Shown here one piece after another: positions 23,394 to 31,848 of a stretch of DNA of 64,000 nt; positions within the stretch are counted from its first letter, which is position 1; every line of letters begins with the position of its first letter. Below the pieces are notes generated by a model that was not told the origin of the DNA, did no database searches, and saw only the letters and a list, made by a program, of their open reading frames with translations. The stretch comes from Bifidobacterium mongoliense DSM 21395 (lineage in GTDB: Bacteria; Actinomycetota; Actinomycetes; Actinomycetales; Bifidobacteriaceae). The position numbers were made by a program, and so were the translations under genes. The DNA is taken from assembly GCF_000741285.1 (NCBI RefSeq), contig NZ_JGZE01000013.1:1-64000 (forward strand), in the 5' to 3' direction.

Positions 23394-24777
23394 GTGTCGC
23401 CTCGCTTGCAGGTGCCGGCATCTTCAACTGCGCTATGCGGTCCCGGGACCGCGCGTTCTGCTGCTCCATGCGCAGGGTCCGGCGTTGTCGATCGCTCAGG
23501 TCGAGCATGTCGTACGTGACGTCGCTGTCCGCGGGAAGGATCCCGGCGGACACGAGTTTCACAGCGGCGTCCGCGGCGGCTGCGCGACTTGGAGTGGAGG
23601 GGTTCCTCCATTGGCAGGAGACCGCTTGCACGGTGCCATCGCTCCCTGCCATGGTCTGGGCGCGTTCGATGATGCGTCCCCATGCCCGGCCGAACCATCC
23701 CTGACATTGTTCGGCGGCGAGACAAAGTTCCTTGGCTGACTTGTCTATCGCCTCGGCGCTCGAGGGATTGTCGGTGAGCACTCCCATCTCGTCGGGAGGA
23801 AGGGATGTGGCCGAAGCGAACATCGTCGCCGTCTGCCGCAACTGGGCGGAATGTGGTTCGAAGCTGTACTGTTGGAATTGGCCGACTTCCGGTTTCTCCC
23901 CGTTCTTATCGGTTGGCAGGGCGAGGACCTGGTCGAGCATGATCTTCCATTTGGGGATCATGTTTCCAGAGTCGTCCTTGAACATGTCCTCACTGACCCC
24001 GAGGAAATATCTGGGCGGTACGGAATACAGCTCCGCTTGCATCTCACTTCGCAGGAACGTCCTGACCGCGCTATCGGTCAGGCTCATGACCGCGCGGCTG
24101 ATTCTGCTTCTCCCGAACGGTCTTTTCGAGTCAGGCCTGTACGCGAGCAGTTCGCAGGGGATGCGTCCGTTGTTCGACGCCCTGGAATACACCTGGTACC
24201 CGGGGTTGGACGGCACGATGCTCACGGTCTGCGAGTAGGTCATGAGGTAGATGCCAGTGATGGCTCTGCCGTCATCGGTCACATCGAAGAGCAGGGCATC
24301 CTGCAACCCATGCCTGCGCTTGTCCCATTCTCCGGTCGCGGTGTCCGCGGTGAACTCCTGAATGATGACGTCCGATTCGCCGGACTCGGTATCCCCGGCC
24401 AAGGCCGCGAGGAAGCTGCAGGAGTGCACAAGTGCGTCAGTGTGCGCGGAGGCTGCGGTGTTCTTCAGATCGTTGGCGTCCATGATGTCCGTTACCCGCG
24501 AGCTGAGTTCGGAACCATCGTTTGTCGTGACCCCGTCGAGGACGACTCGGTTGGCGAGCGCCTGGATGGCTTTTTCTGGCCATCCGACGACGATTTCGAT
24601 GTCCTTGGCGATTGGCGGTAGGGAGTATCCGATGTCCTTGAGGGCGTTTCTTCCGTCGTAGTATTGGGTTCTTATCCGGTTTCTGGAGCGTTTTCTGAGG
24701 AGTCGTGCGAGCAGTCGGCGGTAGAGGTTGGTCTCGTCGGTGGTGAGTCCGGAGATCGTTTGGGGGAATGTGATCAT
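23326..24777 (-). CDS. Portal protein
   Basis: 483 aa from ATG 24777, which overlaps the terminase stop (ATGA). TTDETNLYRRLLARLLRKRS and YYDGRNALKDIGYSLPP mark the N-terminus of the SPP1/phi29-unlike actinophage portal group; a long crown helix ends in an Ala/Gly-rich tail. It forms the dodecameric channel at one capsid vertex for DNA entry. Confidence 0.92.
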   Translation of the reverse strand: MITFPQTISGLTTDETNLYRRLLARLLRKRSRNRIRTQYYDGRNALKDIGYSLPPIAKDIEIVVGWPEKAIQALANRVVLDGVTTNDGSELSSRVTDIMDANDLKNTAASAHTDALVHSCSFLAALAGDTESGESDVIIQEFTADTATGEWDKRRHGLQDALLFDVTDDGRAITGIYLMTYSQTVSIVPSNPGYQVYSRASNNGRIPCELLAYRPDSKRPFGRSRISRAVMSLTDSAVRTFLRSEMQAELYSVPPRYFLGVSEDMFKDDSGNMIPKWKIMLDQVLALPTDKNGEKPEVGQFQQYSFEPHSAQLRQTATMFASATSLPPDEMGVLTDNPSSAEAIDKSAKELCLAAEQCQGWFGRAWGRIIERAQTMAGSDGTVQAVSCQWRNPSTPSRAAAADAAVKLVSAGILPADSDVTYDMLDLSDRQRRTLRMEQQNARSRDRIAQLKMPAPASEATHEGQRDTGGAAAGTAATAGQSA

Positions 24778-26225
24778 GGTAGTTGGATCATCCTCTGCTT
24801 TCTGTTCGGATCTCTTTTGGTGATGAATGTGCCGTACAGGGCGAGAGTGCAGGCGACGAGTGGGCTGATGTCGATGTCGGTGCCGAGTTTGTTCCAGCCG
24901 ATCGCGCCGGAGGTGCCGATGTTTCTGGTGGTCGCGTTGGCGGCGGCGATGTCGAGGGCTGGTTGAGCTCCTTCGGACAGGTGGGTGAGGGTGCCGTCGC
25001 GGAGCATGTCCTGGAATCGTCCGCAGGCGCGGCCCATGTCGGCGGCGTTGGTGGTGATGACCTTCACGTGCCGTTTTTTCAGGTCGGGCAGGAGCGCCAT
25101 GGCGGGGGACTGGTTGTCGATGACCACGGCCGCGGTACGGGGCCAGCGTTCCGTGATCCAATCCACGGCCCAGGCTGAACCGTTGGATTGGGTCGACTCG
25201 AACCGGCGTAGTTCGATGTGCGCCGTATCATCGGGGTGTTTGATGCATCCGCCGATGGCGAGGGAGCTGCGGTCCGGTGGCATGTCGATCGCGTAGCCGA
25301 TCAGACCATTGGTGTCGGGTCGGTCAACGGCCGCCCGTTTCCACCGTTTGGTGTCTATGGCCGACGCGGTCACGGTGTTGTCCCAGATGCCCAATCCTTC
25401 ACGACGGAAGGAGTCCGGGCCGAGCTGACGCAGCAGACGCAGTATCGATGAGGTCGGAGTCCGATGCGGGTAGCTGGGGTTCGCTTTCCTCCATGCCTCC
25501 CGGTCCTCGATGTCGGCGTCCCGTTCGGCGGCGAACTCGACGTATATCTTGTCGTCGTCCGACCCGCTCAGCGCCTCGCTCCGACGAGTGGAGAACACGT
25601 CCGAGGGGTCCGATGGCTTCGGGGGCGTGCCCAGCATGATCGCCAGACCGTTGGATGCGGTGTTCATCGCGGGGATCATGTCGTCGAGCGCGTTTTCCGT
25701 GAGGATCTGCGCCTCGTCGAATATCTCGATGTCGACGTCATCGAAGCCTCGTCCGAAACCGCGTTCGCGGGCACCGAACATGATCCGGGAACCGTTCGTG
25801 AACACGATTTCCTGTTGGCCGTTCGCGCTTCTCACGTCGGCGATGTAGCGTCTGATGCCTTTGCGGTTGCTCATGCCTTTCATGAACGCGAATGTTTCGT
25901 CCGAGGTGCGGCTTCTGTGCGCGGTCCACAGTGTCTTGAGGTTCGGTGTAAGGATGCTGAGCATGAAGATCATCGTGCCGATGAGGAACGTCTTGCCCGC
26001 TTGCCGGCAGATGCTGATCAGAATGCCGCCGACGGTCGCGGCGTAGGATCCGTCGCGTCGTTTGCCCAGCATGACCATGCCGAGCCCGTCCTGCCAGCGG
26101 TCGTATTCGATGCCGCACAGGCGTCTGGCCAATGCCCTTACCCTGGGCCAATCCGATGAGACGATGCCGGACGGCACCACGAGTCGTCGGGCGGCCTCAG
26201 ATAGTTTCGGGGTCGAAGGCGTCAT
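24774..26225 (-). CDS. Terminase large subunit
   Basis: 483 aa from ATG 26225 (GGAGGTTGTT upstream). The ATPase domain has a Walker A-like ISICRQAGKTF (about residue 70) and Walker B DIEIFDEAQ (about 165). The C-terminal nuclease domain carries IGYAIDMPPDRSS and VVIDNQSPA acidic residues. It pumps and cuts DNA during packaging. It overlaps the small subunit gene by 29 nt. Confidence 0.93.
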   Translation of the reverse strand: MTPSTPKLSEAARRLVVPSGIVSSDWPRVRALARRLCGIEYDRWQDGLGMVMLGKRRDGSYAATVGGILISICRQAGKTFLIGTMIFMLSILTPNLKTLWTAHRSRTSDETFAFMKGMSNRKGIRRYIADVRSANGQQEIVFTNGSRIMFGARERGFGRGFDDVDIEIFDEAQILTENALDDMIPAMNTASNGLAIMLGTPPKPSDPSDVFSTRRSEALSGSDDDKIYVEFAAERDADIEDREAWRKANPSYPHRTPTSSILRLLRQLGPDSFRREGLGIWDNTVTASAIDTKRWKRAAVDRPDTNGLIGYAIDMPPDRSSLAIGGCIKHPDDTAHIELRRFESTQSNGSAWAVDWITERWPRTAAVVIDNQSPAMALLPDLKKRHVKVITTNAADMGRACGRFQDMLRDGTLTHLSEGAQPALDIAAANATTRNIGTSGAIGWNKLGTDIDISPLVACTLALYGTFITKRDPNRKQRMIQLP

Positions 26226-26634
26226 CAACAACCTCCGTCAGGCTCACTGTCTCGGGCGTCCCGTCGTCTCCGGTCAGGGACTCCAGTTCCTTCGTCACCG
26301 TCAGCAGCTGTTTGGACAACGCCGAGAGACTGGTCGACGGCGTCCGTGGATCGAACATCGCGGTCTGGAGCCGGTGCTGGGTGCGTTTGAGTAGCACGTC
26401 ATAAGGTTCCGACTCCGGTTCTGTTTGGACCGTGTTTTTTTTACATGGCTCGTGATGTGCGGTCCTTCGTTTCCTGGACTCCGTTGTCTTCGGCGGTCGC
26501 TTTGCCGGAGTCTCATCCTGCGCCTTCTTCTCGCGACGCCAGGCGCGCAGCCGGCATTTCGACGAGCAGTACTTCTGCGGCTTCCCGTGCCGGGCGGCGT
26601 CGGGTATCCGGGCCCCACATTCTGCACACCTCAA
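26197..26634 (-). CDS. Terminase small subunit with N-terminal zinc ribbon
   Basis: 145 aa. The start has CAECGARIPDAARHG, then YCSSKCRLRAWRRE: two C-x2-3-C pairs that probably bind zinc and DNA. After a basic linker the C-terminal helix pair (SLSALSKQLLTVTKELESL) is like the oligomerising part of other actinophage small terminases. The gene starts beside three palindromes at 26649-26753 that may be its DNA target. Confidence 0.75.
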   Translation of the reverse strand: MRCAECGARIPDAARHGKPQKYCSSKCRLRAWRREKKAQDETPAKRPPKTTESRKRRTAHHEPCKKNTVQTEPESEPYDVLLKRTQHRLQTAMFDPRTPSTSLSALSKQLLTVTKELESLTGDDGTPETVSLTEVVDDAFDPETI

Positions 26635-26648
26635 GGCCGATCACCTCC

Positions 26649-26753
26649 GAAACGTTTCAAGCAGTTCCAACCGTCTGAAACCCAGTCGCCGCAGTCCTTT
26701 CATGGGAATGGAAACGTTTCAGAAAGAGAGGGAAGAATACCGTGAAACGTTTC
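26649..26753. repeat. Three GAAACGTTTC palindromes (candidate cos/pac region)
   Basis: Exact copies at 26649-26658, 26711-26720 and 26744-26753, in the only sizeable gap (26635-26826) between HNH and terminase genes. In HK97-like phages the packaging site lies exactly here. They could also be operators of the late promoter. No gene is seen in the gap. Confidence 0.6.
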
Positions 26754-26826
26754 CAGCACGCGGGGAGAGAACAGCACTGCACCCGAGGCGGCTATAAATC
26801 GGGTGACGGGGGTCACCTACCCAGGG

Positions 26827-27174
26827 TTACCAGTCGCCGCTCGTCGACAATGGCAGCGAAGTCGGTCTGATGTTGTCAGCGTGACCGGTGGAGTTGAGCT
26901 GACTAATGCGTTGTCGTGCCCATTCGACGGTGTGGTTCGACCTGATGCGGTTGCACCAGCGGTGGGCCAGGAAGCAGTTGCTGAAGTCGTATGGCGAGCC
27001 GCCTCGGCTGACCGGGATCTTCTCGTCTACCTCGGGGCTGCCGGGAAGACCTGCAGGAAGGGACTTGTCAACGGGTTGGCCACACAGCCAGCACACGTCG
27101 TAGGCCGCACGCACACGAGCTGTTACCTTGTCCCTGCGCCAGCCATTGGCACGGCGGTTGTTCTTTCGTGACAT
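26827..27174 (-). CDS. HNH endonuclease (packaging-associated)
   Basis: 115 aa. DVCWLCGQPVDKSLP, then EVDEKIPVSRGGSPYDFSNC and LAHRWCNRIRSN form the HNH fold: two CxxC-like zinc ligands, the catalytic ExDHIxP-like core (here EVDEKIPVS) and N/H residues. HNH proteins next to terminase help cleave cos DNA in many siphophages. Confidence 0.88.
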   Translation of the reverse strand: MSRKNNRRANGWRRDKVTARVRAAYDVCWLCGQPVDKSLPAGLPGSPEVDEKIPVSRGGSPYDFSNCFLAHRWCNRIRSNHTVEWARQRISQLNSTGHADNIRPTSLPLSTSGDW

Positions 27175-27201
27175 GTCACAACCATCTTGAATGTAACAAT
27201 A

Positions 27202-27852
27202 TTAGTTGGAATGATTCAATCCAAAGAAAGAGCGCTCGTACATGTGCAGTGAATCCCTGCTCTCTGGATGGACATATTCCTTTGGAACGTCGCAGTAATG
27301 CCAGAAAAGATAATCCCAGCCAGCTTTTTGTACTGGCTGATGAAAGTACATATCCGGCATGAATAGGTGGTCGAGTCCATCTTGCTTTGGTGGGTAATGA
27401 TAGGCTGGGGTGAAATCTGATACAAGTAGTACTGATGTAAATTCAGGGAACTGCTGTTTATAGTCTCTTAGACTATGCTGCTTCAAAATTCTGAGGAATT
27501 GATTGCTGAGTTCTTCAATGATGTCGTCATCGACAATAGCATCGAGTTGTGCACTATGCACTAGAGGCAGTTGCTTCCGCTGTTCCTTGTTGCGAATTAG
27601 CTCAGTAGTTATTTTCCCGTCAGCTTCAAATCCTGACTGCAAATTAAGGCTGAACTCTTCTAAGAAAATTTGCTTTTCTGGATATATGATATCTGGGCGT
27701 GAATCTGTGTTATCTATGCACCCATCTTTTAGTTCCTGAAACATTTCATATAAAGATTCGGCAGTAGAACGCTCAGCCAACGGGTAGAGCTTAATATCCT
27801 CCGGTTGCCCCTGTAATGCGATCGAGAGATGGCGGAAAGCATCATCTGGCAT
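27202..27852 (-). CDS. Unknown protein in the DUF4145 accessory operon
   Basis: 216 aa, no family recognised. It is acidic, aromatic-rich at the C-terminus (AYHYPPKQDGLDHLFMP, WDYLFWHYCDVPKEY), and has no signal peptide. Its start overlaps the stop of the DUF4145 gene by one base, so they are co-translated. Base composition is visibly more AT-rich than the surrounding terminase and early genes, a sign of separate acquisition. Confidence 0.6.
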   Translation of the reverse strand: MPDDAFRHLSIALQGQPEDIKLYPLAERSTAESLYEMFQELKDGCIDNTDSRPDIIYPEKQIFLEEFSLNLQSGFEADGKITTELIRNKEQRKQLPLVHSAQLDAIVDDDIIEELSNQFLRILKQHSLRDYKQQFPEFTSVLLVSDFTPAYHYPPKQDGLDHLFMPDMYFHQPVQKAGWDYLFWHYCDVPKEYVHPESRDSLHMYERSFFGLNHSN

Positions 27853-28493
27853 TATTCCACCCTTGCTTTACGTTGCTGTCGCAGTTCACGCCGTTTCTGA
27901 ATAGCGATGGGTTGCTGATAGACGTAATCAAGCAGAGTATCAAGGAAACCGAGGATGTCTGAAGCATCACTCTCAACCACTGGAGTTCCTAGATCCCCAT
28001 GCGCCATATCATTGCCGAGAAATCGGATCTCGTGGGCTTCGTCCTTAAGCTGGTCGGTGATGATGTTTTGTTCGGCCATTGTGTCAATTTTGGCTTTTAG
28101 ATTGCCGCTTGACACGCCCTTGTCTTTGGCTATAGCCTCAACGGTCGTCCTTGCCAGTAGGACCGCGGCTCGATTGGCGTTGATCGAGAAGCACGCATAG
28201 GCTTCGGAAGCAGCGGAGGCAATGTCTGTGGGCACGTCTTCATACTCCTTCCACTTCGATTTCTCCGGGAGCCAGTCCATTTCGGAAACCGAGTCCTCAT
28301 TGTTGGTGAAGTCATATTCTGCCGAAGTGGGCGGGTTGGCGTTATTTCTTCGAGCTATCACTACGTTTGGGTAACCGCATGAATCACAGCGGCAGAAAGC
28401 CACTATTCGGCAACGTCCGTCAACCGTGTACGCCGCCTTCTCCTGCGTCATATGCGCGTCGTGTTGGCAGTGCCAGCAGATTCTATTAGCCAT
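27852..28493 (-). CDS. DUF4145-domain protein with N-terminal zinc ribbon
   Basis: 213 aa. CWHCQHDAHMTQ and FCRCDSCGYPNVVIAR give a zinc-ribbon start. The C-terminal domain (about 85-190) has YACFSINANRAAVLLARTTV and LGNDMAHGD, the DUF4145 pattern, a HEPN-like helical fold. DUF4145 proteins are common beside restriction and other defence genes. It is first of a two-gene unit inserted between the terminase region and the early operon. Confidence 0.75.
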   Translation of the reverse strand: MANRICWHCQHDAHMTQEKAAYTVDGRCRIVAFCRCDSCGYPNVVIARRNNANPPTSAEYDFTNNEDSVSEMDWLPEKSKWKEYEDVPTDIASAASEAYACFSINANRAAVLLARTTVEAIAKDKGVSSGNLKAKIDTMAEQNIITDQLKDEAHEIRFLGNDMAHGDLGTPVVESDASDILGFLDTLLDYVYQQPIAIQKRRELRQQRKARVE

Positions 28494-28616
28494 AGAATCA
28501 TCTTACGTCCACGAAGGGCCCGGGATTGCTCCCGGACCCTGCTTATGGAATTCTTCAAACTATAGACAGTATGGCGGCCACAGTTGAATGTTGCAAATAT
28601 TGGCCACACCCACCAC

Positions 28617-28817
28617 TCACGACTCTGCCTCCTCGGTATCATCGGCCTCTGGAGGATCTTTCGGTTTTGAAAGTTGATGCTTTATCCATATGGCGCCGGT
28701 TTCTATCACAGCCATACCTGCCGCGCCCACGCCTATCAGTACTGCGACAAATTGTTTTGGGCCGCCGAATGAAGACGCGGCTTTTGCCAGCTTCGCATAT
28801 TTCCAATCTGCAGACAT
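28617..28817 (-). CDS. Small membrane protein
   Basis: 66 aa from ATG 28817, set by GGAGGCAGG. One hydrophobic helix (FVAVLIGVGAAGMAVIETGAI, shortened here to its core) follows a basic N-terminal helix; the C-terminus is acidic (PPEADDTEEAES). It could be a superinfection-exclusion or accessory lysis protein. The flanking gaps 28494-28616 and 28818-28884 hold no other gene. Confidence 0.55.
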   Translation of the reverse strand: MSADWKYAKLAKAASSFGGPKQFVAVLIGVGAAGMAVIETGAIWIKHQLSKPKDPPEADDTEEAES

Positions 28818-28884
28818 CCTGCCTCCATTTTTCACCATATTTGTATAAGGAATATCAATTCACCATTGTACGTTGACAAAGTTA

Positions 28885-29643
28885 CTAAACGTTTCTTGTA
28901 CTTGCCTTCCAGATGTCCCATACCCGGTAGATGGGGGATTTGCGGTCCATGCTGATTGGGGTCACGATGCCGCGCCGTCGCCATTCATTGATGGTCTTGC
29001 GCTTAACATCGATGCCGGTGGTCTTCAGGAGTTTGGAGATGGCGGCTGCCGTGCCTTGTGCGTGGTCTCCCGATGCGAGGGCGCAGGTGAGCAGGTGCTG
29101 CTCCTGCACATCCCTGACTTTGAGAGTCTGCCCGCATTTGCAGACGATCCACTGGCCGGCTATCTCGGTGTCCGTACACCATAGGTCGCGCTCGCATGAT
29201 GGGCATGTGCCGATGAGTCGCTTGTCCTCGGGCGGGGTCAATTGCATGGCGAGCTTGTGCTCGTACCGTCTGGTGATGCTGGTGATGCTGGCGGCGTCGC
29301 GACGCTGCAGCAATGCGGGTGCGCGCCGGCTGGCGGCGGTGAGGATGCTTTCAGCGGGCATATGACGGTTGTACCGCAATGTCAGGGCCTTACCGAGCAT
29401 GCCGGCGAATCGGATGATGTCGGTCTGCAGCTGATAGGCGCTCATATTCAGCGGTATGGGGGCCACGCTTCTGTTGCCGCCTCCGTGCTGGCGGGCCGTG
29501 ACCGATGCCTTTCTGGCGGCTATCAATCGCAGTTCCGGCAGTCCCGTGGCCAGTGACCGCAGGTTGTTGGTGAATGCGGTGGTGCAGTTGTGGCAGTAGT
29601 CGATGCCGGGCGTCTGTGCGCCGCATTGCTTGCATTGGGTCAC
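28885..29643 (-). CDS. Zinc-finger/HTH DNA-binding protein, end of early operon
   Basis: 252 aa from GTG 29643 (AAAGGACCC upstream, GTGA overlap with the exonuclease gene). CKQCGAQTPGIDYCHNC is an N-terminal zinc ribbon and CPSCERDLWCTD...CKCGQ (two parts) a second. The last 65 residues form a helix-turn-helix (ISKLLKTTGIDVKRKTINEW). Proteins of this type are common in actinophages; a role as late-gene activator is possible because it is the last early gene and faces the late operon. Confidence 0.65.
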   Translation of the reverse strand: MTQCKQCGAQTPGIDYCHNCTTAFTNNLRSLATGLPELRLIAARKASVTARQHGGGNRSVAPIPLNMSAYQLQTDIIRFAGMLGKALTLRYNRHMPAESILTAASRRAPALLQRRDAASITSITRRYEHKLAMQLTPPEDKRLIGTCPSCERDLWCTDTEIAGQWIVCKCGQTLKVRDVQEQHLLTCALASGDHAQGTAAAISKLLKTTGIDVKRKTINEWRRRGIVTPISMDRKSPIYRVWDIWKASTRNV

Positions 29644-30242
29644 TTGGATGGGTCCTTTCCGATGAGATTGTCGAGGTAGTACCGGTAGAGGTGCATGCTG
29701 TCGGCCAGGCAGTGCATTACTCGGTGGTCCGTGGTGCGCTCGGGCCGGTGCTCGTATGTGTCGGGGTACAGGTGTCTGGCGATCTCGTCGAGTGTGCTCA
29801 CATCCAGCATCCGGTGTTCGACCCCGGCGAGCGCTGGGCGTGTATACGGGTGTGGGAGGTTTTCGATGAATGATCGGTCGAAGTGCACGGAGGAGCCGGC
29901 GAGGATGATCCTGCCGTCGGTTTTCGTGCGGAGCCATGAGGTCCATTCGATGATGTAGGTGGTGAGGTCGGTCTCTCGGACTATGGATTTGTTGGATTCG
30001 TCGATCAGCCCGTTGTCCGTGTGCATTTGCAGTGGTATCGCCTCCATGCGTCGCATGACCATGACATCCGGTCGCGCGACCACGTGCAGGTCGTTCACGC
30101 CGGAGATCGGTTCCAGATTCCAGTCGGTGGCCTTCATGCCCAGTTCGAGGATCGAATGAAGTTCGGGATCCAATCCCGTGGTCTCGATATCCGTCCATAT
30201 CAGCACGTCCTGCGAGCGCTGGTTTGGTTTCGTGTTGGTCAT
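29640..30242 (-). CDS. Oligoribonuclease-like 3'-5' exonuclease (DEDDh)
   Basis: 200 aa from ATG 30242. Exo I VLIWTDIETTGLDPELHSIL (D-x-E), Exo II SSVHFDRSFIENLP and Exo III HRVMHCLADS give the DEDDh set. Host Orn enzymes degrade very short RNAs; a phage copy may recycle nucleotides or trim nucleic acids in replication. Overlaps on both sides show translational coupling. Confidence 0.85.
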   Translation of the reverse strand: MTNTKPNQRSQDVLIWTDIETTGLDPELHSILELGMKATDWNLEPISGVNDLHVVARPDVMVMRRMEAIPLQMHTDNGLIDESNKSIVRETDLTTYIIEWTSWLRTKTDGRIILAGSSVHFDRSFIENLPHPYTRPALAGVEHRMLDVSTLDEIARHLYPDTYEHRPERTTDHRVMHCLADSMHLYRYYLDNLIGKDPSK

Positions 30243-30577
30243 ATCAGTGTTCCTTGTTCCATGTAGTTGCTTCCCTGGTCGCCGTAGTCGCTGTCGTCGA
30301 GGGTCCATTCGTGCCACCCGTGGTCGTCGAGTTCGCTGACGGTGGTGTACCCGCAGGTCATGCACCGGTAGAGCACGAGCCTGCGCGGGCCGGGGCACAT
30401 GACCCGGCCGCTTATCATGCGCGGCAGGATCTTCGTGTGGCATTGACGGCAGCCACGCCATCCGAGCCGGCTTGCTCCTCCGCCGAAGGTGAAATCGCCC
30501 ACCGGCGTCCACCCGACGTCCAAATCCCAGACGATGGGATGCCCGTCCCATTTGACGGGGAGTGCATGCCTGCTCAT
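30239..30577 (-). CDS. Zinc-ribbon hypothetical protein
   Basis: 112 aa from ATG 30577. WRGCRQCHTKILPRMISG and LYRCMTCGYTTVSELDD hold two C-x2-C pairs, enough for one zinc ribbon. The C-terminus is acidic. It is coupled to its neighbours by ATGA overlaps. Confidence 0.65.
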   Translation of the reverse strand: MSRHALPVKWDGHPIVWDLDVGWTPVGDFTFGGGASRLGWRGCRQCHTKILPRMISGRVMCPGPRRLVLYRCMTCGYTTVSELDDHGWHEWTLDDSDYGDQGSNYMEQGTLI

Positions 30578-30750
30578 GCTTCCTCCGTCATGGCGAGCGC
30601 CGCTGAAGCGGTGATTCTTCTTGCTAGTTCCATGGCTGTGGTGGCGGGCATGGCGATGACCGTCTGCCTGCCGGACTGGTCCACTGTGATTCTCACCCGG
30701 TCGGGCTGGTGTTCGACGGTGAGGTCGGCTTCGCCGCGTGTGGTGGTCAT
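30574..30750 (-). CDS. Small hypothetical protein (58 aa)
   Basis: ATG 30750 to TGA 30574. It starts MTTTRGEADLTVEHQPDRVR and ends ARRITASAALAMTEEA. Its start overlaps the lipoprotein stop (ATGA) and its stop overlaps the next start (ATGA), so it fills the chain exactly and is very likely translated. No family recognised. Confidence 0.65.
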   Translation of the reverse strand: MTTTRGEADLTVEHQPDRVRITVDQSGRQTVIAMPATTAMELARRITASAALAMTEEA

Positions 30751-30959
30751 TGCGCATCATCCCAATCACACGACAACCCACCCTGCTGGCCGTTGCTGTA
30801 CACGGCACACAACACCTTCCCGTCATCGGGACGTTTCAACGTCACAAACGAAACCTGTGTATCCTGCTCTTGCCTTTCCTGGCTACCAGCGACACCACCG
30901 CACCCCGAAAGCATTGCCATCATCACAACCACCGCGATCAATGCGCTACGTCCCTTCAT
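30747..30959 (-). CDS. Small lipoprotein
   Basis: 70 aa. A signal peptide ending in the lipobox MLSGC (Cys20) gives an anchored lipoprotein of about 51 residues, with VSFVTLKRPDDGKVLCAVYS. Phage lipoproteins of this size often stop superinfection at the cell surface. Unusually it is part of the early lytic operon rather than a lysogeny moron. Confidence 0.65.
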   Translation of the reverse strand: MKGRSALIAVVVMMAMLSGCGGVAGSQERQEQDTQVSFVTLKRPDDGKVLCAVYSNGQQGGLSCDWDDAQ

Positions 30960-31360
30960 GCTTCCCTCCCAACCGCCACGGCGCTCGCATCCTCAACCAC
31001 GAATCGGATACGATGCAAGCCTTTGACGCCCGTGGTTCCTTGCTCTCTGCGGAAGTCCGGCCCCAGCACATGCGCGGAATCATCGTCCAGCCACAATCCC
31101 GCCCACGTGAACCCGTCGATGATGGGTTTCGCCGTGGGACCCGCATTCGTGGGGTCGGCCCGGTTGTTCGATGGATACTGCACGTAGGCCGTCACATGCG
31201 CCTTCGCCATATGCACGCCGCGCGCGCCGTTGAGGCACCGCAGGTAGCCGAGCTCCTTCAACGCTCTGCGCTTCCTGCTTAATGCCCAGTGGGAGCCGTG
31301 TGGCCCGTTTTCGGTGACCCAGTGGGCTGGTGGTACATCGACCGTCAATTCAATCCTCAT
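30956..31360 (-). CDS. rusA: RusA-like Holliday junction resolvase
   Basis: 134 aa. PSNNRADPTNAGPTAKPIID, then DGFTWAGLWLDDDSAHVLGP carries the acidic residues and layout of RusA enzymes. It cleaves four-way junctions during phage DNA recombination and prepares DNA for packaging. ATGA overlaps on both sides. Confidence 0.85.
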   Translation of the reverse strand: MRIELTVDVPPAHWVTENGPHGSHWALSRKRRALKELGYLRCLNGARGVHMAKAHVTAYVQYPSNNRADPTNAGPTAKPIIDGFTWAGLWLDDDSAHVLGPDFRREQGTTGVKGLHRIRFVVEDASAVAVGREA

Positions 31361-31503
31361 TCCGACACCGCCTTTTCAAGCACCGCTTCGGTCGGGTTCG
31401 CGGTACGGCCAGCGGAGTATTCCTCGCAGTCAAAGCGGTAGCGCGAGCGCAGCCGTTTTTCCACGAGCTCGCTCAGCATGGTGGTAATATCACTGCGCGT
31501 CAT
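31357..31503 (-). CDS. Small hypothetical early protein (48 aa)
   Basis: From ATG 31503. TRSDITTMLSELVEKRLRSR, then AGRTANPTEAVLEKAV. It is helical and charged and is coupled to both neighbours by overlaps. Unknown. Confidence 0.55.
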   Translation of the reverse strand: MTRSDITTMLSELVEKRLRSRYRFDCEEYSAGRTANPTEAVLEKAVSE

Positions 31504-31848
31504 TCCATCACCACCTTCCGTGCTGCTTCGAGCACTGTTCTTGTTTTTGATCTGTACATGTCGCGCGTCTGTATGCTCAATTTTTCCCAAGCGTCGGTGT
31601 ACTCGGCTTCCGTCGGGGGCAGGCCCACCGCGTTGACCTCGGTTTTCCACAGCGCGTAAGCGGCCTCCTCCACCTCCAAGGTGCTTATTCCGGCCGTGCG
31701 ACCGGCGACATACCCCTCAGCCCTGAGACTGCATCTCCTGCGGGTAATCCGGCACAGACTCGGCATGCCCGTCATGACGCTCGATATGGGAGGAACCGAC
31801 ATACCGTGATTGCGCCCACTCTTCGGCTTCATACGTTGCGATACTCAT
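31500..31848 (-). pseudogene. Early phage protein, apparent frameshift
   Basis: ATG 31848 (AGGGGGAAGCA upstream) starts MSIATYEAEEWAQSRYVGSS and stops at TGA 31717 after 43 codons. The next frame has LRAEGYVAGRTAGISTLEVE, then EAAYALWKTEV and MYRSKTRTVLEAARKVVME to 31500 but no good start of its own. Together they give one helical protein of about 113 aa. One extra base near 31725-31740 (ATGCAGTCTC region) would explain the split. Two separate small genes are the alternative. Confidence 0.55.
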
